This document shows positions 1 to 12,175 of a DNA stretch of 64,000 nt, piece after piece. The notes under the pieces were generated by a model. That model had not been told where the DNA came from. It saw nothing but the letters and a program-made list of their open reading frames with translations, and searched no databases. Each line of letters opens with the position of its first letter. Positions within the stretch are counted from its first letter, which is position 1. The stretch covers positions 16,042,501 to 16,106,500 of the forward strand of contig JAVTVX010000024.1 in the NCBI GenBank assembly GCA_033439265.1, written 5' to 3'. Position numbers and translations under genes: made by a program. The DNA is from Dillenia suffruticosa. Taxonomy: Eukaryota; Streptophyta; Magnoliopsida; Dilleniales; Dilleniaceae.

Positions 1-1608
1 CATACGTGTATTAGAAGTGATAGCCTATTTCCTATATTTGCGTAGGTTTGAAACTCGTTGATTTTTATATATATATACATTCATAGGTATTGGGTGCCTT
101 GAGTTAGGGGAACAATTTTCTTCACTTCGTGGTATTATTGGGGAGTGCGTTACCTTCCCCCATACGGTGAGTGGGATTTATTTCAATGCCTTTGTTTAAT
201 ATGTAGACCCTGTTTTACAACATTTTAATAACTGAGCATGATTTATCGTGTGCTTAAAATGTTTTGATTGGTTTTGGAACTGACTTTTTGTGAACTATTG
301 GAGTGTCCAAAAATTGGGTTGAATTATGAAATTATGCATCCATGTGGCTGAAATGTATAATGTGTCATTTTACGCTATATATTGCATTTGGTTTATGAAC
401 CCGATTACAGCACATTCTTGATATGATATTGATTTTGGCCTTGACAGCTTTGGTTTGTATTGTTCCGTAGCTATGAAGGACACCGTGAGAGGCACTTGGG
501 TGGTATCCGGATATGCATAGGCCTGGAGTATCCCACGAGTTGTCGTGATTTTATTAACAACACGGTACTAGTTAGGTTGAACCCGAAAATGGGGAGGATT
601 TGGATACTCTCTCCAAGTTTAGCACCTAGACGAGGTTCGTCTCCAACGCTGGGGTAAAGAGCACTTTAAATAAATTTGTATATAACACCCCCGGTGCGCC
701 TGTCATAGGTTGGGTAGACCTCTGCCATAACACTTTCGGCTGACAGCTCTATAATTTTTAATAACAGCGCTTTGAATGCATATTTGACTTGCTAATGCGT
801 GCAAATGATATATTGTTGAAATGAAAAGTATGATGATTTGAAGTATGATTTGTATACTAACGCTTTGACACTCCACTTTCACAATTCTTATTAGACGATT
901 GTATTAACTCACTCACTCACTGAGTATTCTTTCCCTAAGTACTCAACCCTCATTTCGCTTCTTGTTTCAGAGATAGTATTTGGCAAGGAGCGTTGCTTTT
1001 ATGACGCTTAGTATCATTGGGAGATCTGGTTTGGACTTAAGGAGTCATTGTATATTTTCGCTATAATTTCGTGAGTTAAAAATTGTATTAATGATATATA
1101 TGTATTTTGAGGTCTATAGATGACCATTGTATAATTCTGGGATGACTATACAAATATGGATATTTAAATTGTGGAACTCTCATGTCATTGCATAACACTT
1201 GCATTGAGGCAATTTCTATTCGTTGTGTATGTTACTTGGGAATGTGTCATGTCCTAGAAGTGTATTTTAGAACCACTCGGTGCCACCTCTAAATCACAAG
1301 AGGGACGACTAGTGGCTATTCATACCTTTGACGGGGGCATGGCAGTAAAGGTCTGTGGTTAGGACTGTGAAAATTCGTTTTGTTAGTCTTGCGTAGTCCT
1401 GGATTGTGTGGTATGGATGTGTTGATCTGATATTGAGATTGGATTTATGTATTGTGAGGCTGGGTTGGCCCTATTGTACAGGTAGCAGGTTGATTGCTAT
1501 ATAGGAAACCTCTGATATATGGGGAAGTTCTGCTCGATTTTCTATAAAAATATAGCCGGTATTCAGGATAACGAGCGGCTGTTCACGATCCCAGTTCGGG
1601 GCGTGACA
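1..1608 (+). mobile_element. 3' end of a Ty3/gypsy-type LTR
   Basis: The stretch ends with ttcggggcgtgaca (to 1608), the usual 3' terminus of many plant gypsy LTRs. Around 905-970 it has a 'ctgagtatt...tactcaaccc...cttgtttcag' block like that of Tekay/Del-type chromovirus LTRs. No coding domain is visible, and the 5' end of the LTR lies outside the window or is not recognisable. At 1609 the sequence changes abruptly to the RNase H end of a minus-strand copia element, so this LTR appears to have inserted into that element. The lineage is inferred only from LTR style. Confidence 0.4.
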
Positions 1609-1639
1609 CTGTATATCAAGGTATACTTAAATATCACGA

Positions 1640-4600
1640 TACCCTTTTTGGTAGTGTCTCTCACAAAGTTGTGGTAATATCTCTCATAAAGTGGTCTCCA
1701 GTATCAATGTGTTTGGTTTTGCTAACACTTAGGGTCTCGGTTGTTAGCAATGGCAGTCTGATTATCACAATAATTATCACTGACCTTCCACTATCTGCCA
1801 CAACCCCTAAATCTTCTTGAAATTTCTGGAGCTAAACGCTCTCCTGAACTTCTACTGAGCATACCACAAGCTCAGTTTCTATCGTAGATAGAGTATACAG
1901 GTTTGCTTCCTACTGCTCTAAGAAAAAAAAACCTACTATCAGTTTGCATTCATTCATATCAATACTCCCAGTTGGCGTCTGAACCCAACAAAAACACAAA
2001 TCACCTCCTTCGTAACACATGGAGAGGTACGCAGTTCCCATGAGATATCTCAGAATCCTTTCTCACCACTTTATAGTGATCCCTTCCAGGATTCGATTAA
2101 TACCTAATCACCAGACCAACTGCAAAACTAAATATCTGGTCATGTATGTCTCATCGCATTCATTAGACTGTACATTGCACGTGTATGCCTCATCGCATAT
2201 ATTAAAATGCAAATTGCACTGGAATAAGGGAATTTGCTCATCTCCCTTATTTCTTTATAAATTTTAAGACATATGTCAAGAATCAGGTTTTTACCTTTAG
2301 CGATAGAGTGTATATATATTAGGTTGTCATCACTCATCTCTAAATACTCAAAAATCTATCTGATGTAAAACTCTTGTTAAAGAGTCAACACCATTCTTAA
2401 GCGATCCCCTTGGATCCAAATTCCGAGAATGAGCTAAAACCTCATTTATGAACAATAACCATCTTATAATGATCATTGGATACTCTTTGTTATTCCTGAC
2501 CAATAGAAATGTCACCCATATATGAGAACATGATCATAAAAGAGTAATCGGGACGTATCAGATAGACACAATGATCCTACTCAATCATCACAAAACCATA
2601 AGATATCACCTACTCGTGAAATCTCAGGTGCCACTGTCTGGATGATGACTTAAGGTCAGATTTCTAAAATCAACAGACCTTATCCACCTGATCTACTAGA
2701 ACGAGCCCAGAGGGATGCTCCATGTAGAGCGCCTCATCAAACTTCCATTGTGGAAAGCGGTCTCTACGTCCATGTGGTGTGACTCTAGATCCATATTCGT
2801 GACAATCACCAAAAGATAAACGGATCAAGATAAATTGTATTACGACTCCTCGATAGTCCACCCCTCAGTCTAAATATAACCTTTGGTTACTAAACGGGTT
2901 ATATACCTCTTTATCGATCCGTTGACCTTTTTCTTGACCTTGAGAGCTTACTTGTTCCCAAAAGTCCTTTTGCTCTCAGGCAAATCAAATAGGTCCTAGA
3001 CCCTATTGATTCTCATCAAATCTTTCTCTTCATTTATGGCCTTCAATAAACGGTCTTTCGTAAAACTCTCGAGAGCCTCTTGAACCTTTTTAGATTTCTT
3101 ATCATCCTCAAGAGTCACAATGAGGGGTTCACCCTCAATCGGGAAACGATGTTTAAGTACGTATCTTCGATGCTTTTACGAGGAGAGAAAAATCTTTACC
3201 TCTTGATAGATCGGTTCCACTAAGATCAAGATCCGTATTGAATTCTTGTATCCCGCCGCTTGGCTCTTCGAGCCACTAAGCTCATCCATCTCATAGAGGG
3301 TAAGATCCAAATTGATTTCACCTCTTAGGGAAATCATTCTCAAGGAATATGGTATTACGATACTCAATCTCGATTATAGTGTCGTCTGTATGTTTACCTA
3401 AGAACACATATTTTCTCGCGAGCCAAACTCGCCGTGTGAATGCGAGAAATCGTGGCACAACCCCATAACCTCAAGTGGCTAAGATCAGGCTACTTCTCTG
3501 TCCAGAGCACAAATGAGGTACTGACTGCAGACTTCAATGAGACACAATTGAGAACGTATACTGCAGTCAATAAAACATCTCCCAAATAGGAGACGAACAT
3601 ATTGATCTGCGCCATCATAGACCTCATAATTTCTAACAAAGTCTTATTCCTTATCTCGGCTACTCCGTTCTACTGAGAAATAGCATAAATAATCAGTAAT
3701 CTCGTAATACTCTTCTCGAAATAGATCTCCCTGTGTAGTTTAGACGAATACTCGCACCCCTGATTGGTTCTGATAGTCTCCACTCTCAAATCTAACTAAT
3801 TCTCAATCTCGCTAATAAACCTCCTGAAGCATTCCGATGCTTCAAACTTGAGCGAGATCAATTAGATGAACCAAAACGCATGTAAGCATCTATAAGCATC
3901 ATAATGTACACAGCTCCATTTCTTGCTCTCATGCTCATAAGGCCACAAAAATCACAGTGAACCAACTATAATGGAGTCACAGCTCTCATTGCGTTACCAA
4001 ATAGTTTTCTTGTCAATTTACTGGCTAGACAAAACTCACATATGGGCAACTCAAATCTGGTCAGTGGGTCCATCAAACCACTTGCTACTAACTGATTCGT
4101 CATCTCTTGCCCTATGTATCCAAGTCAACTATGCCACTCATTTACATCATTATCTACGCAATCAATATAAAAGCAATAGAAGAATGATAAGAAACCATTA
4201 GAAGGAGTAGCACCCAGTGCATACTAACCATTATGGGCTAAAACCAGAACAAATCAAAAGGGTGTCGTATTAAAAAAAAAAGATGATTTTCTTGCATATC
4301 CTAGGCAATCTTAGATAAGGTATCAAAATTCAAATTCCGTCGAATGCTCGGAGCATAAAGAATGTCATAGCAAATGCCAGTCCCTCTAACGATGACAAAT
4401 GCTCCGTCCCTAACGTAAATCCTCCTAACTTGAGGATTCACTCGACAAAACTCTATTTACGCGCTCCTGTCTCGAGCTACGTGATCAATGACTCCTGAAT
4501 TTATAATCCATAATGGAAAGAAATCAGTAAGCATCATCATAAATGAGACAAAGCTCAAGCCACGTAAAGAAGAGAGATTATTTTCTGCTCATCGCACTCA

Positions 4601-5240
4601 ATGACTAAGTCTACCTCAGTGTAGCACTTTGCATTGGTCTTATTAAATTCCTTCTTCCTGCGCTTTTGTACCTTGTTGTCGGTTTTCTCAGACAGTTTTT
4701 ATTGCCTAGACCTCAAGTCTCCTTTACATGCTTATGTTATTGGCTTGTTGCCATGGGAGTCCTTACTCGATTCCTCTGAATAAGCATGACTCAAGTGCAG
4801 CCTACTCATCTCCAAGCTCTCTTCCCCGAGCCCATAATATCTGCTCACATTAGCAAAAGTACAAATACTCTCGTCACTCGTGAGATAGGTTTTCATGGTT
4901 TCCCTGATTTCCCATGAATCAGGTTAAAACTGGACCATACCCAGTACCATAATATCATCCGAAATTGGCTCGTCCATACTCGTAGAACAAGATCAAGTCA
5001 TTGTGTATGCCACTAATAAGGATTGCCCTAACTTGGCAATTCTTTTCTTCTACGCACAATAGACCCCTTTATCTTGTCTATCCTGAGGTACGGTACCCTC
5101 CCTGAGGCCCACCATCTCATGCCTCAAAATCTGAAACTGATTTTGCTCCTTGAGAGTAAACCGAGTCTACCGGTGTAAAAACTCGCAGATCACATCATTC
5201 GATTTGCTCTCCTTGCAAAAATCTAATATGACAGTTCTTA
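1640..5240 (-). pseudogene. copia gag-pol polyprotein remnant
   Basis: Minus-strand reading gives recognisable copia blocks. Near 4900-4970 is a gag-like 'LPDSWEIRETMKTYLTS'. Near 4470-4510 is a protease-like 'WIINSGVIDH', in place of the canonical WILDSGATDH. Near 3730-3790 the integrase core reads 'VETIRTNQGCEYSSKLH', and near 3640-3690 is the 'Q-NGVA' motif. At 2670-2870 the reverse transcriptase shows 'ALYMEHPSGL' and 'QVDKVC'. At 1700-1800 RNase H shows 'YCDNQTAIANN'. Several in-frame stops and frame changes separate these blocks. The family order supports Ty1/copia; no functional product is expected. Confidence 0.75.
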
Positions 5241-5489
5241 ATGCAATAAAAGAGACATTAGTGATTTAGTGATACTTATTTTCACATTTTGTATGCCCAA
5301 CGAATCAACAAGTCTAAAATGATTCGAATATAGACCCCAAAGTGAGCGTATAAGTCAACAGACACCATACACCACGACCCGAAATCGTATCTCACCATTC
5401 AGAGTTGGATTCGGCACACAAAAACCGACAAAAAATCACAAATATGGAGGTAGGACCCTCAGAAAATTAAAAAAATTCAATTTAGGCAA

Positions 5490-5930
5490 CCAAACGAGCC
5501 ACCGGGGCCCAACGTGCCGCCACACACAAGCGACACCCCTCCACCGCTACCATGCGCCTCCACGCGCTGGCAGCTGCCTGGCACACGTGCCAGACCCGCA
5601 ATACGCCACACACGCACCTTTACACGCTAAGCCGTGTCACCTGAGTCGGTGACCAGGTATGGGTCAGGGTTTGACCCGACCGACCGGTCAACGGGTCGGG
5701 GGTCCGACCTGGTCGTGTCGGTACGCGGGTCAGTCCGGGTCTGGGTTCGACCCGAATCGAAAACTCACCCACTTCACTCGCCTGTCTCGTACGTGAAGCA
5801 CATGCGCCCGTGGGTTGCCTGCTTATGCGCCTCAACGCACATGAGACGCACACACTCGTGGGTCTAGGCCGGGTCTTCTTCTCCCGACGGGTTCTGCAAT
5901 GGGTCTTTCGACCTGGTTGTCGGAAAACTC
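5490..5930 (-). other. GC-rich segment in the copia leader
   Basis: Between the primer-binding site and the first gag-like block lies about 440 bp that is much richer in G and C than its surroundings. It has many gggtc/gaccc words and long stretches of cac/gcc. Overlapping open frames on both strands here follow from the base composition and look non-coding. It is probably part of the element's 5' untranslated leader. Confidence 0.4.
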
Positions 5931-6404
5931 ATTTCTGACAGCTTTGTCTCGCATTTTTCAACTAGAAAAAGTTATTGGGCAGCCTCCAAACATCCTGCAC
6001 TTGATTTTAGGAGGATTTATTCCCAAAAATATCGGATCTATATAACCCAATCGTGGCCCTCCACGGCCAATTGGAAATCCCGATTTCTAACATCCAAAAC
6101 TCACAACAAAATACATGAAAATGTAAATCAGGATGCAAGAAATACACATAAATCATTTTCATGTATCGATCTACCTCTAAAGCCATAAATCTAAGGTTTT
6201 AAAGTTTGTACGGTCGCAAACTTCGATCGAACTTTTTATGGCCTAAACATACTTAGAAAATTCAACTAAAATCTTTTTAAAATCCAAGGCCATGGGTATT
6301 CCTACGGTATCCTCAAATTCACAAGAGTCATCCGTGATCCGGATCCCAAAAATTTTTATACCCCAAAAATAATTTTGAAAAAATTTTAATTAAATCCAAC
6401 GAAT

Positions 6405-6416
6405 GCTCTGATACCA
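6405..6416 (-). other. copia primer-binding site
   Basis: The minus strand reads TGGTATCAGAGC, complementary to the 3' end of plant initiator tRNA-Met. It is the standard primer-binding site of plant copia elements and lies two bases inside the 5' LTR. It fixes the orientation of the element. Confidence 0.85.
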
Positions 6417-6418
6417 AT

Positions 6419-6900
6419 ATTGGATTTAATCGCACATGCAGAAGTGTAAATAAATAAATTCAGAATTTTTCAGGATAAATATTTTGATAGGGCGGTCTTC
6501 AAAAATCAACCATATCGTAATATCTCTCGAACGGATCGCACGATTGGATGGTGATCATCCAATCAAACCATCATCGCAAATCCACGATACCTCAAGTCTC
6601 ATGTCTGGTGAATCTTCTGACAAGGGAGATTTTCCTACACAAAAAACTCCAACCCTCATAGTGTTTTCTCTCTCAAGAGAGATGTGTCTTCAAACCCTAG
6701 TGTTTTCTCACCATCTTCCAAACTCTCAATCTTGAGGAAGAAGAAGCTTTCATTCACGTGGGCACACTTAGGCTTAAATGGGGAGTTACCATTTTGGATG
6801 GTTAATGGGTAGTTAATGATGGATGGTAAATGGGATAATGGGAGTTACCCCATTATCCCTAAGTTACCAAAATGCCCCTCTTGGGTATACAATACCAACA
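6419..6900 (-). repeat. 5' LTR of the copia element
   Basis: On the minus strand the LTR starts TGTTGGTATTG (at 6900) and ends ...ATCCAATA next to the primer-binding site, about 482 bp. The end inverted repeat TGTTGG/CCAATA is slightly degraded. The partner LTR is not in the window, so its boundaries cannot be confirmed by pairwise comparison. Confidence 0.65.
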
Positions 6901-7520
6901 GTATTTTACTCATAAGATCCTAAAGATGAGAAAACAATTGAAATTGTCCATAATATATTGAGAGATTCATTTGACATGGGTGATGCACTGGACTCTAGTA
7001 ATATAGAGATGGATCGTGAATGCTTGTCTCTTTCATGCTCAGTTACTAAATGAGAATATAGATGGAGATTCTAGCGTTACTCATGTTTGGGATGTTGTAA
7101 CTAAAAATTTATATGATAATTAATATCTTGACTTAATACGTATTTTCTCATTTTGATATGTATTTCAAAATTTCTCAAATTTTTGCTAAATTATTTATGT
7201 TCAAACTTATTATTACTTAACATATATTTCTTGTTATTATCTTAAATTTAAATTTCATATTTAAATTTCTTATTTGATCATTATTATTAATGGATATGCA
7301 AATAACAAACATAATTATGTTACAAAGAAGAGGAAAACCAAAAGGTTTTAGAGTTGTGGAAGCAACTAATTGCACACAATAACATAATACTAAGGAGTGC
7401 CTGTATTTAATTGGAAATGACACTTCACATCGTTCAATCTTTGGTAATGTATAATTACTCCTTCATTATATTTAAAAGTATATTGAGGTGGTGTATTAAT
7501 TTACTATGTAATATTTATAG
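6901..7520. other. AT-rich stretch with no recognised gene
   Basis: Short open frames are present but none resembles a known protein. It is probably the 5' part of the decayed transposon gene that follows. Confidence 0.3.
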
Positions 7521-8868
7521 GCGATGATATTAGAAGTGTCTGTAAAAGAGGTAGACAACTCTTAAAAGATATATAGGATCTAAAATCATAATATGTTTTC
7601 GTAGATTTCAATACTGAAATGCAAGTAGTAGAACTTGAATTTTAGATACTAGCAAATTTTTGTAGACTTGTGATTAAGAGTTCACGTCCCACTCAGTCAT
7701 AATGATTTGTGCAAAATCTCTACTACATCAGAAGAACAAATGAAAACATTCATAAAGGTACTGTTTTTGAAAGCTTCCTTTTATAAATGTTGCAGCATTT
7801 TCTCAGTCTAATTTATTATTTTGCAACAAAGATTCATATATGATACTGAAAATGTGGCTGTTGTTAATAAATTTGTCATCAAATCTATTCTAACAAAATA
7901 TAAAGAGTACAAGTACAGTTTGAACAGACAATATCATAACTATAACAAAATAGTTGAAAAGGTTTCACAAAATATTCTAATATGCAAGAGACCTTGTGAA
8001 TGGGAAGCTCACATTAATATTCAAAACATGGATAGGTAAGAAATGTTTAGAGATATAGCATATTATTTACTTAGATATCATTAGCGTATTGTTTACTTAG
8101 ATATCATTACAATATGATAATAAACTAGAAGTTAAGTTGATTTATTTTGCAGGATCAATAAGAAGCGGGAACACGAAGTAGATTCTAACAAAAGTATACA
8201 TACACTTGTAGATCCAAATCATTTCCCAAGAAAGAAAGAGAATTGGTAGTTAATGCATATACTGTTAATTAATTTATTAGTCTTTTTTTAGCTGCTAATA
8301 CTTTAGTTTATGGAATTAGATACTAGAGAGAAACGTGACACAATTATACTCTACAAAGCTATTAATTTGGAGTTTGTTAATTTAATTGTAATTTACATGT
8401 TTTGTTAAGCTTACATATATACACTTCTAAACCTGTCTTTTTGGTAAAGTGAGAGAAAAAGGGATGGGCTAACACTTACTAGTTATTATGGATCTTGTTC
8501 TCAAAAAATGACTGCTAGCAGGATCACTTCAAGTGTAAAGACAAACAAAGGTTTAGCCTAAAATTTCAAAAATTGAAAGGAAAATGAAGGTATTTATTAA
8601 TTTATTCAAGACAACAGGTCCAACTGTTGAGTTAACTAAAATCTTTGCAACCAAGATAATAGATTAGAAAGTTTAATTTTAACACTTTATATAATATGGT
8701 TCCTATAGTTATTAATTGGTTTCTTTGGTTATTAATATATTCTTTAAACACGATGTTTCTTCCGGTGATAATGCATCTAGTGATGGTGATAGTTCTCCAT
8801 CTGTACAAATGAGCCCCACAATTAGAGAAGATAATCATGAAAATTTTCATTTAGATGACTTGATTTAG
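7521..8868 (+). pseudogene. Transposase_24-like (CACTA/En-Spm associated) gene remnant
   Basis: At least three exon-like blocks can be read. After an acceptor at 7520, 'SVCKRGRQLLKDI' and 'YVFVDFNTEMQ' appear with stops. From about 7829 to 8035 an open block reads 'RFIYDTENVAVVNKFV' and 'KYKEYKYSLNRQYHNY', ending in 'CEWEAHINIQ'. Donor GTAAG at 8036 and acceptor TTTTGCAG ending at 8152 join it in phase to 'INKKREHEVDSNKSIHTL'. A further block, 'SSDGDSSPSVQMSPTIRED', ends at a stop at 8866-8868. The pattern of an Arg/Gly block, a K-Y-K-x-Y-K helix, a W residue and an HTL/HTGG motif is that of plant Transposase_24 proteins found with En/Spm elements. Internal stops suggest it is dead. The exon model is an inference. 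Confidence 0.5.
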
Positions 8869-9134
8869 TATGAAAACTTGTTGCTTATGGATGGGTGTAT
8901 TTGTATGGAAACTTTTGGAAACTTGATATCTATATAGAAATTTCTTTTGAATTGATTTAAGCTTTTATGTAGACTTATACTTTATGCTTATGGTTGGATA
9001 TTGATACTTTTTATTTGGATTATTGTTGATGGATGAATGAAAACCAATGGATGAATGAAAATATCTAGGAATGGATATTTAGATTATTTTTTATGGTTAA
9101 AATGGATATTTGTATTTTGTCATGAAAATAGATA
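8869..9134. other. AT-rich spacer, nothing recognised
   Basis: No coding or repeat signature is visible apart from a short local duplication ('gatggatgaatgaaa') near 9028-9060. Confidence 0.4.
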
Positions 9135-12100
9135 TCATAAGACTCGCCTAGAGGGGGTGAACAAGTGATTTGACACTTTTTGAGTTTTTTGAAAATTTAG
9201 GTTTTGGAAAACAAAGAAAAGAATAGAGAAAAGAAGAAGAATCTATATAACAGAGCTCTTTTATAGTGGTTCCACCATCTTCAGTATACATCCATTCCCA
9301 AACTTCACCTCGATTTTCTAATCTACTATTTGTCTCTCAAATAGTACAAACTACTAGGTTTCACAAGTTTTAGTCATACCCTCACAACTGTTACTCACAA
9401 AACCCTTTCCACTAGCTTTTACAGTGCTAGCAAATCCGAACCTTTCCAAGCACTATGCTAAAACCAAGAAGACTCTTTCTTCTTGATCTATTACAAGATT
9501 AAGAGTGAAAATGAGTGTTATAGACTTGAGTCTTTTAGTTCTTATATGATCTTTACAGCACACGATAAATGCAATTCTAAGATATAAAATTATAGAAGAT
9601 CGATCATGCACTTCATCTCATTTGATGTTGTCAAGAATTCTAAAAGCCTCTTTGATCCCCGATTGGAGTTGTATTTATAGCCTCTCATAATGTTCTGACC
9701 GTTGGAGCTCATTGAATGTTCAAAAGTAGTCATTGGAGGTTGTTGAGAGATCAATAAATGCTCAAAGTACTTTTATAAAAACTAACCATTACTCACAACC
9801 GAGTCAACTACCTTCTCTATGCCAGTCAACAACCTTTTGAATTTTGCCTATGCTGCCTCTTGCATAAGTCACTACCTATGTTTCTTGAGTCGACTACTAT
9901 TTGGCTTGGTTTAGTTCTTTGAGCTTGAGTAGTTCCAAGTTCAGATACCTCAAAGGTCGAGTATCACAACTTCTCTCCATACTTGGCTATCTTTTTCAAC
10001 ACTTGGAGTGAGTCGGCTGCCTATCTTTTGCAAGTCGACTACTTCTTTGGCTCTAGTCAAATTTTAGGCTTAAATAGCACTTTGTTGGTACTCTTTAAGT
10101 TCAAGTATCGGAACTCACTCTTTTATGTCTTGTGGTAATCAATTTATGTATTCTGATTAGTCGACTTGGCACTTGAACCTACTTGTATATACACTATGCA
10201 TATATAGGATAGCTCAGTGCATGTGGCATAGTGCATTGGGCTTAGAGTATGTGTCAATGGCATTGCACTAAGGTTGCTCATGTCCTGAGGCTAGTGACGC
10301 ATTCTGTGTAGAGCAATCTTTATGCAATTTGACTAATGCCTCTTTGGCAGTCGACTTGCCCATGTTTTAACATGGGAGTATCGACACCCAAGCATCAAAG
10401 TATCGGTACTTTACCACCATACTTAGAATCTTTCTAAGTTATATATTGAGGTGAGTCGACTTGGGTGAAATTGCAAGTTGAGTCGGCCATTTGCCTCAAG
10501 TGATGATACGTGTTACGGCTTATGGCATGTGGCTCGTGTCATGCTCGTGTGATGCTTAATGCATGCTCATGTTACACTCATGCAATGCTCGTGCTAAACT
10601 TATGTCACATGTACTATGCTCATGCAATACTCTAAGTGCTCAGTACTTAAGTCGACTGGCAATAGAGTGCAAGTCGACTAGCCTTGATGTCTCATAAGCT
10701 ACACTACATCCTTAGCCAGGTAGTGTCGACACTTCAACCTCCCAGTGTTGGTACCCATGCATATGCTTGTCAAGTTTCCCTATGGTCTAAACAGGTTAGT
10801 CGACTTGGTATCCCAAGCAAGTCGACTGATGCCAATATGTATGTGCAATGTGGTGCAATAGCATGTGTCCTTTTCATGTTGTGACATGCATTTGATTCAT
10901 GGTTTGACAAATATCTTGACATGTGGCATGACATGCATTGCAACATGTGACATACTATGTGCTTTGTATTCTGCTAGGCGTTATGCTACTGTCAAGACTC
11001 GTGTCATGTGTCACAGCTCATGCCATGTCTTATAGCCTATGCCATGGCGTGTATCATGACTTATGTCGTGACATGGTGTGGCTCATGTCATGGCCTATTG
11101 TTAAAGACTTATGCAGAGTCATGCGTAATACATGAGTTCGTGTCATGGCCTATTGGTATTGGTAATCACTCCTATAGCATGGCGAGCCATCTGTCGTGTG
11201 TTGTAGCATGTCATGCTCTTAGGCTCATGAGTGACCCAGTGCATCTAATGGAATTTCAATGTTTGGTTCCGAGCAATTTGCAACATCTCTAACGATGATT
11301 TAGAGGAGTGATTTGATTGAAGTTTAAGGTTGGCTCAAACCAAGAAGATGACACAAGAGTTATCTGGCATTGAGTGCCATTTTCTAGGAAACATGAGCAG
11401 CAATGGGTAGTTGTAATTATTTGGGAAAACTACCTCAAGCAATCATCAAATTATTACAAATGGCTTGTGGATACTAAAAATAGTGAAGTTTTATTGAGAT
11501 TGGTCCAGACTACTTCATTTGTCACCATCGATGGTAAGAGAATGACTACTCAAGGGATAGGTCAACTTAGGGTCTTATCAAATCAACTTGAGAGCACATA
11601 ACTTCCATAGGTTGACTTATGGTGTTATAATTGCTTTCGTAGGTATAGTAAAATGTAGTCTAGTGATTATGGATGTCAAGGGAGATTACTCAGACATTTC
11701 CCAGGCAATTACTCAAATTTGAATTTGGACAAAAGTGAACATTGAAGGAATGTCTTAGAGACATTCAGATGTTGTCTTAATATATGTTATTTGGTAGTTT
11801 TCTTGATAATGGAATGAGGTGTGGATTATCACATCCCTGAGTGTCTTGTACTTAAGTTTTTCTGTCTACCCACAGTGAGTCGACTTGTGTTCTTTTATGA
11901 GTTAACTATCTTAATATTCTATCTAAACTTAAGGTAATTCTAATATAAACAAGTCGACTTATGTATTAGTGTAAGTTGACTTCTTCTGACCTCTGTGAGT
12001 TGTGAGTCATATGTGTGTCTTAAATCATTCTCCAATCATCCTATTTTCCTCCAAACTATTCTCTCATTAATCCAACCTATTTTACTTATCTTCAAACTTA

Positions 12101-12175
12101 ACCTTTGCTCATTATCACAACCTACTTTTTCTTGGCTCATCATAATCAAGTTCATCACTCAAGAACCAGGCATAT
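9135..12175 (-). repeat. Isolated Sirevirus-like LTR with palindromic motif array
   Basis: Read on the minus strand this looks like one long LTR. A degraded TTGATTATGATGAGCC start near 12130-12175 resembles the TTTGATGATGAGTGGC start of the LTR at 57884. A long U3 region (about 11970-9830) holds roughly twenty AGTCGACT-like words. It is followed by a TATA box at 9679-9671, a typical leader, and the 'TTCACCCCCTCTAGG' end (about 9165-9150) common to Sirevirus LTRs. A weak TGATATC follows the end, possibly a primer-binding-site remnant. No coding part of the element is found beside it. Boundaries and family are inferences; a solo LTR or a truncated element are both possible. Confidence 0.45.
9671..9679 (-). 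promoter_or_regulatory. TATA box of the LTR
   Basis: The minus strand reads GGCTATAAATACAACTCC around this site, a strong plant TATA context. It lies just downstream of the AGTCGACT motif array, as expected for a Sirevirus promoter. Confidence 0.5.

Larger units (their letters stand above)
1609..6900 (-). mobile_element. Degenerate Ty1/copia retrotransposon, 3' LTR missing
   Basis: Read on the minus strand, the order is LTR (6900-6419), primer-binding site (6416-6405), a long leader, gag, protease, integrase, reverse transcriptase and RNase H. This is the copia order. The element is cut at 1609, inside the end of RNase H, by a gypsy-type LTR, so no 3' LTR is present. The right boundary is the TGTTGG start of the 5' LTR at 6900. 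Stops and frameshifts occur throughout, so it is a dead copy. No lineage is assigned. Confidence 0.8.

Noticed and set aside
5620..5867. Overlapping 77-codon frames on both strands
   Set aside because: Chance open frames in a GC-rich stretch lacking stop codons.
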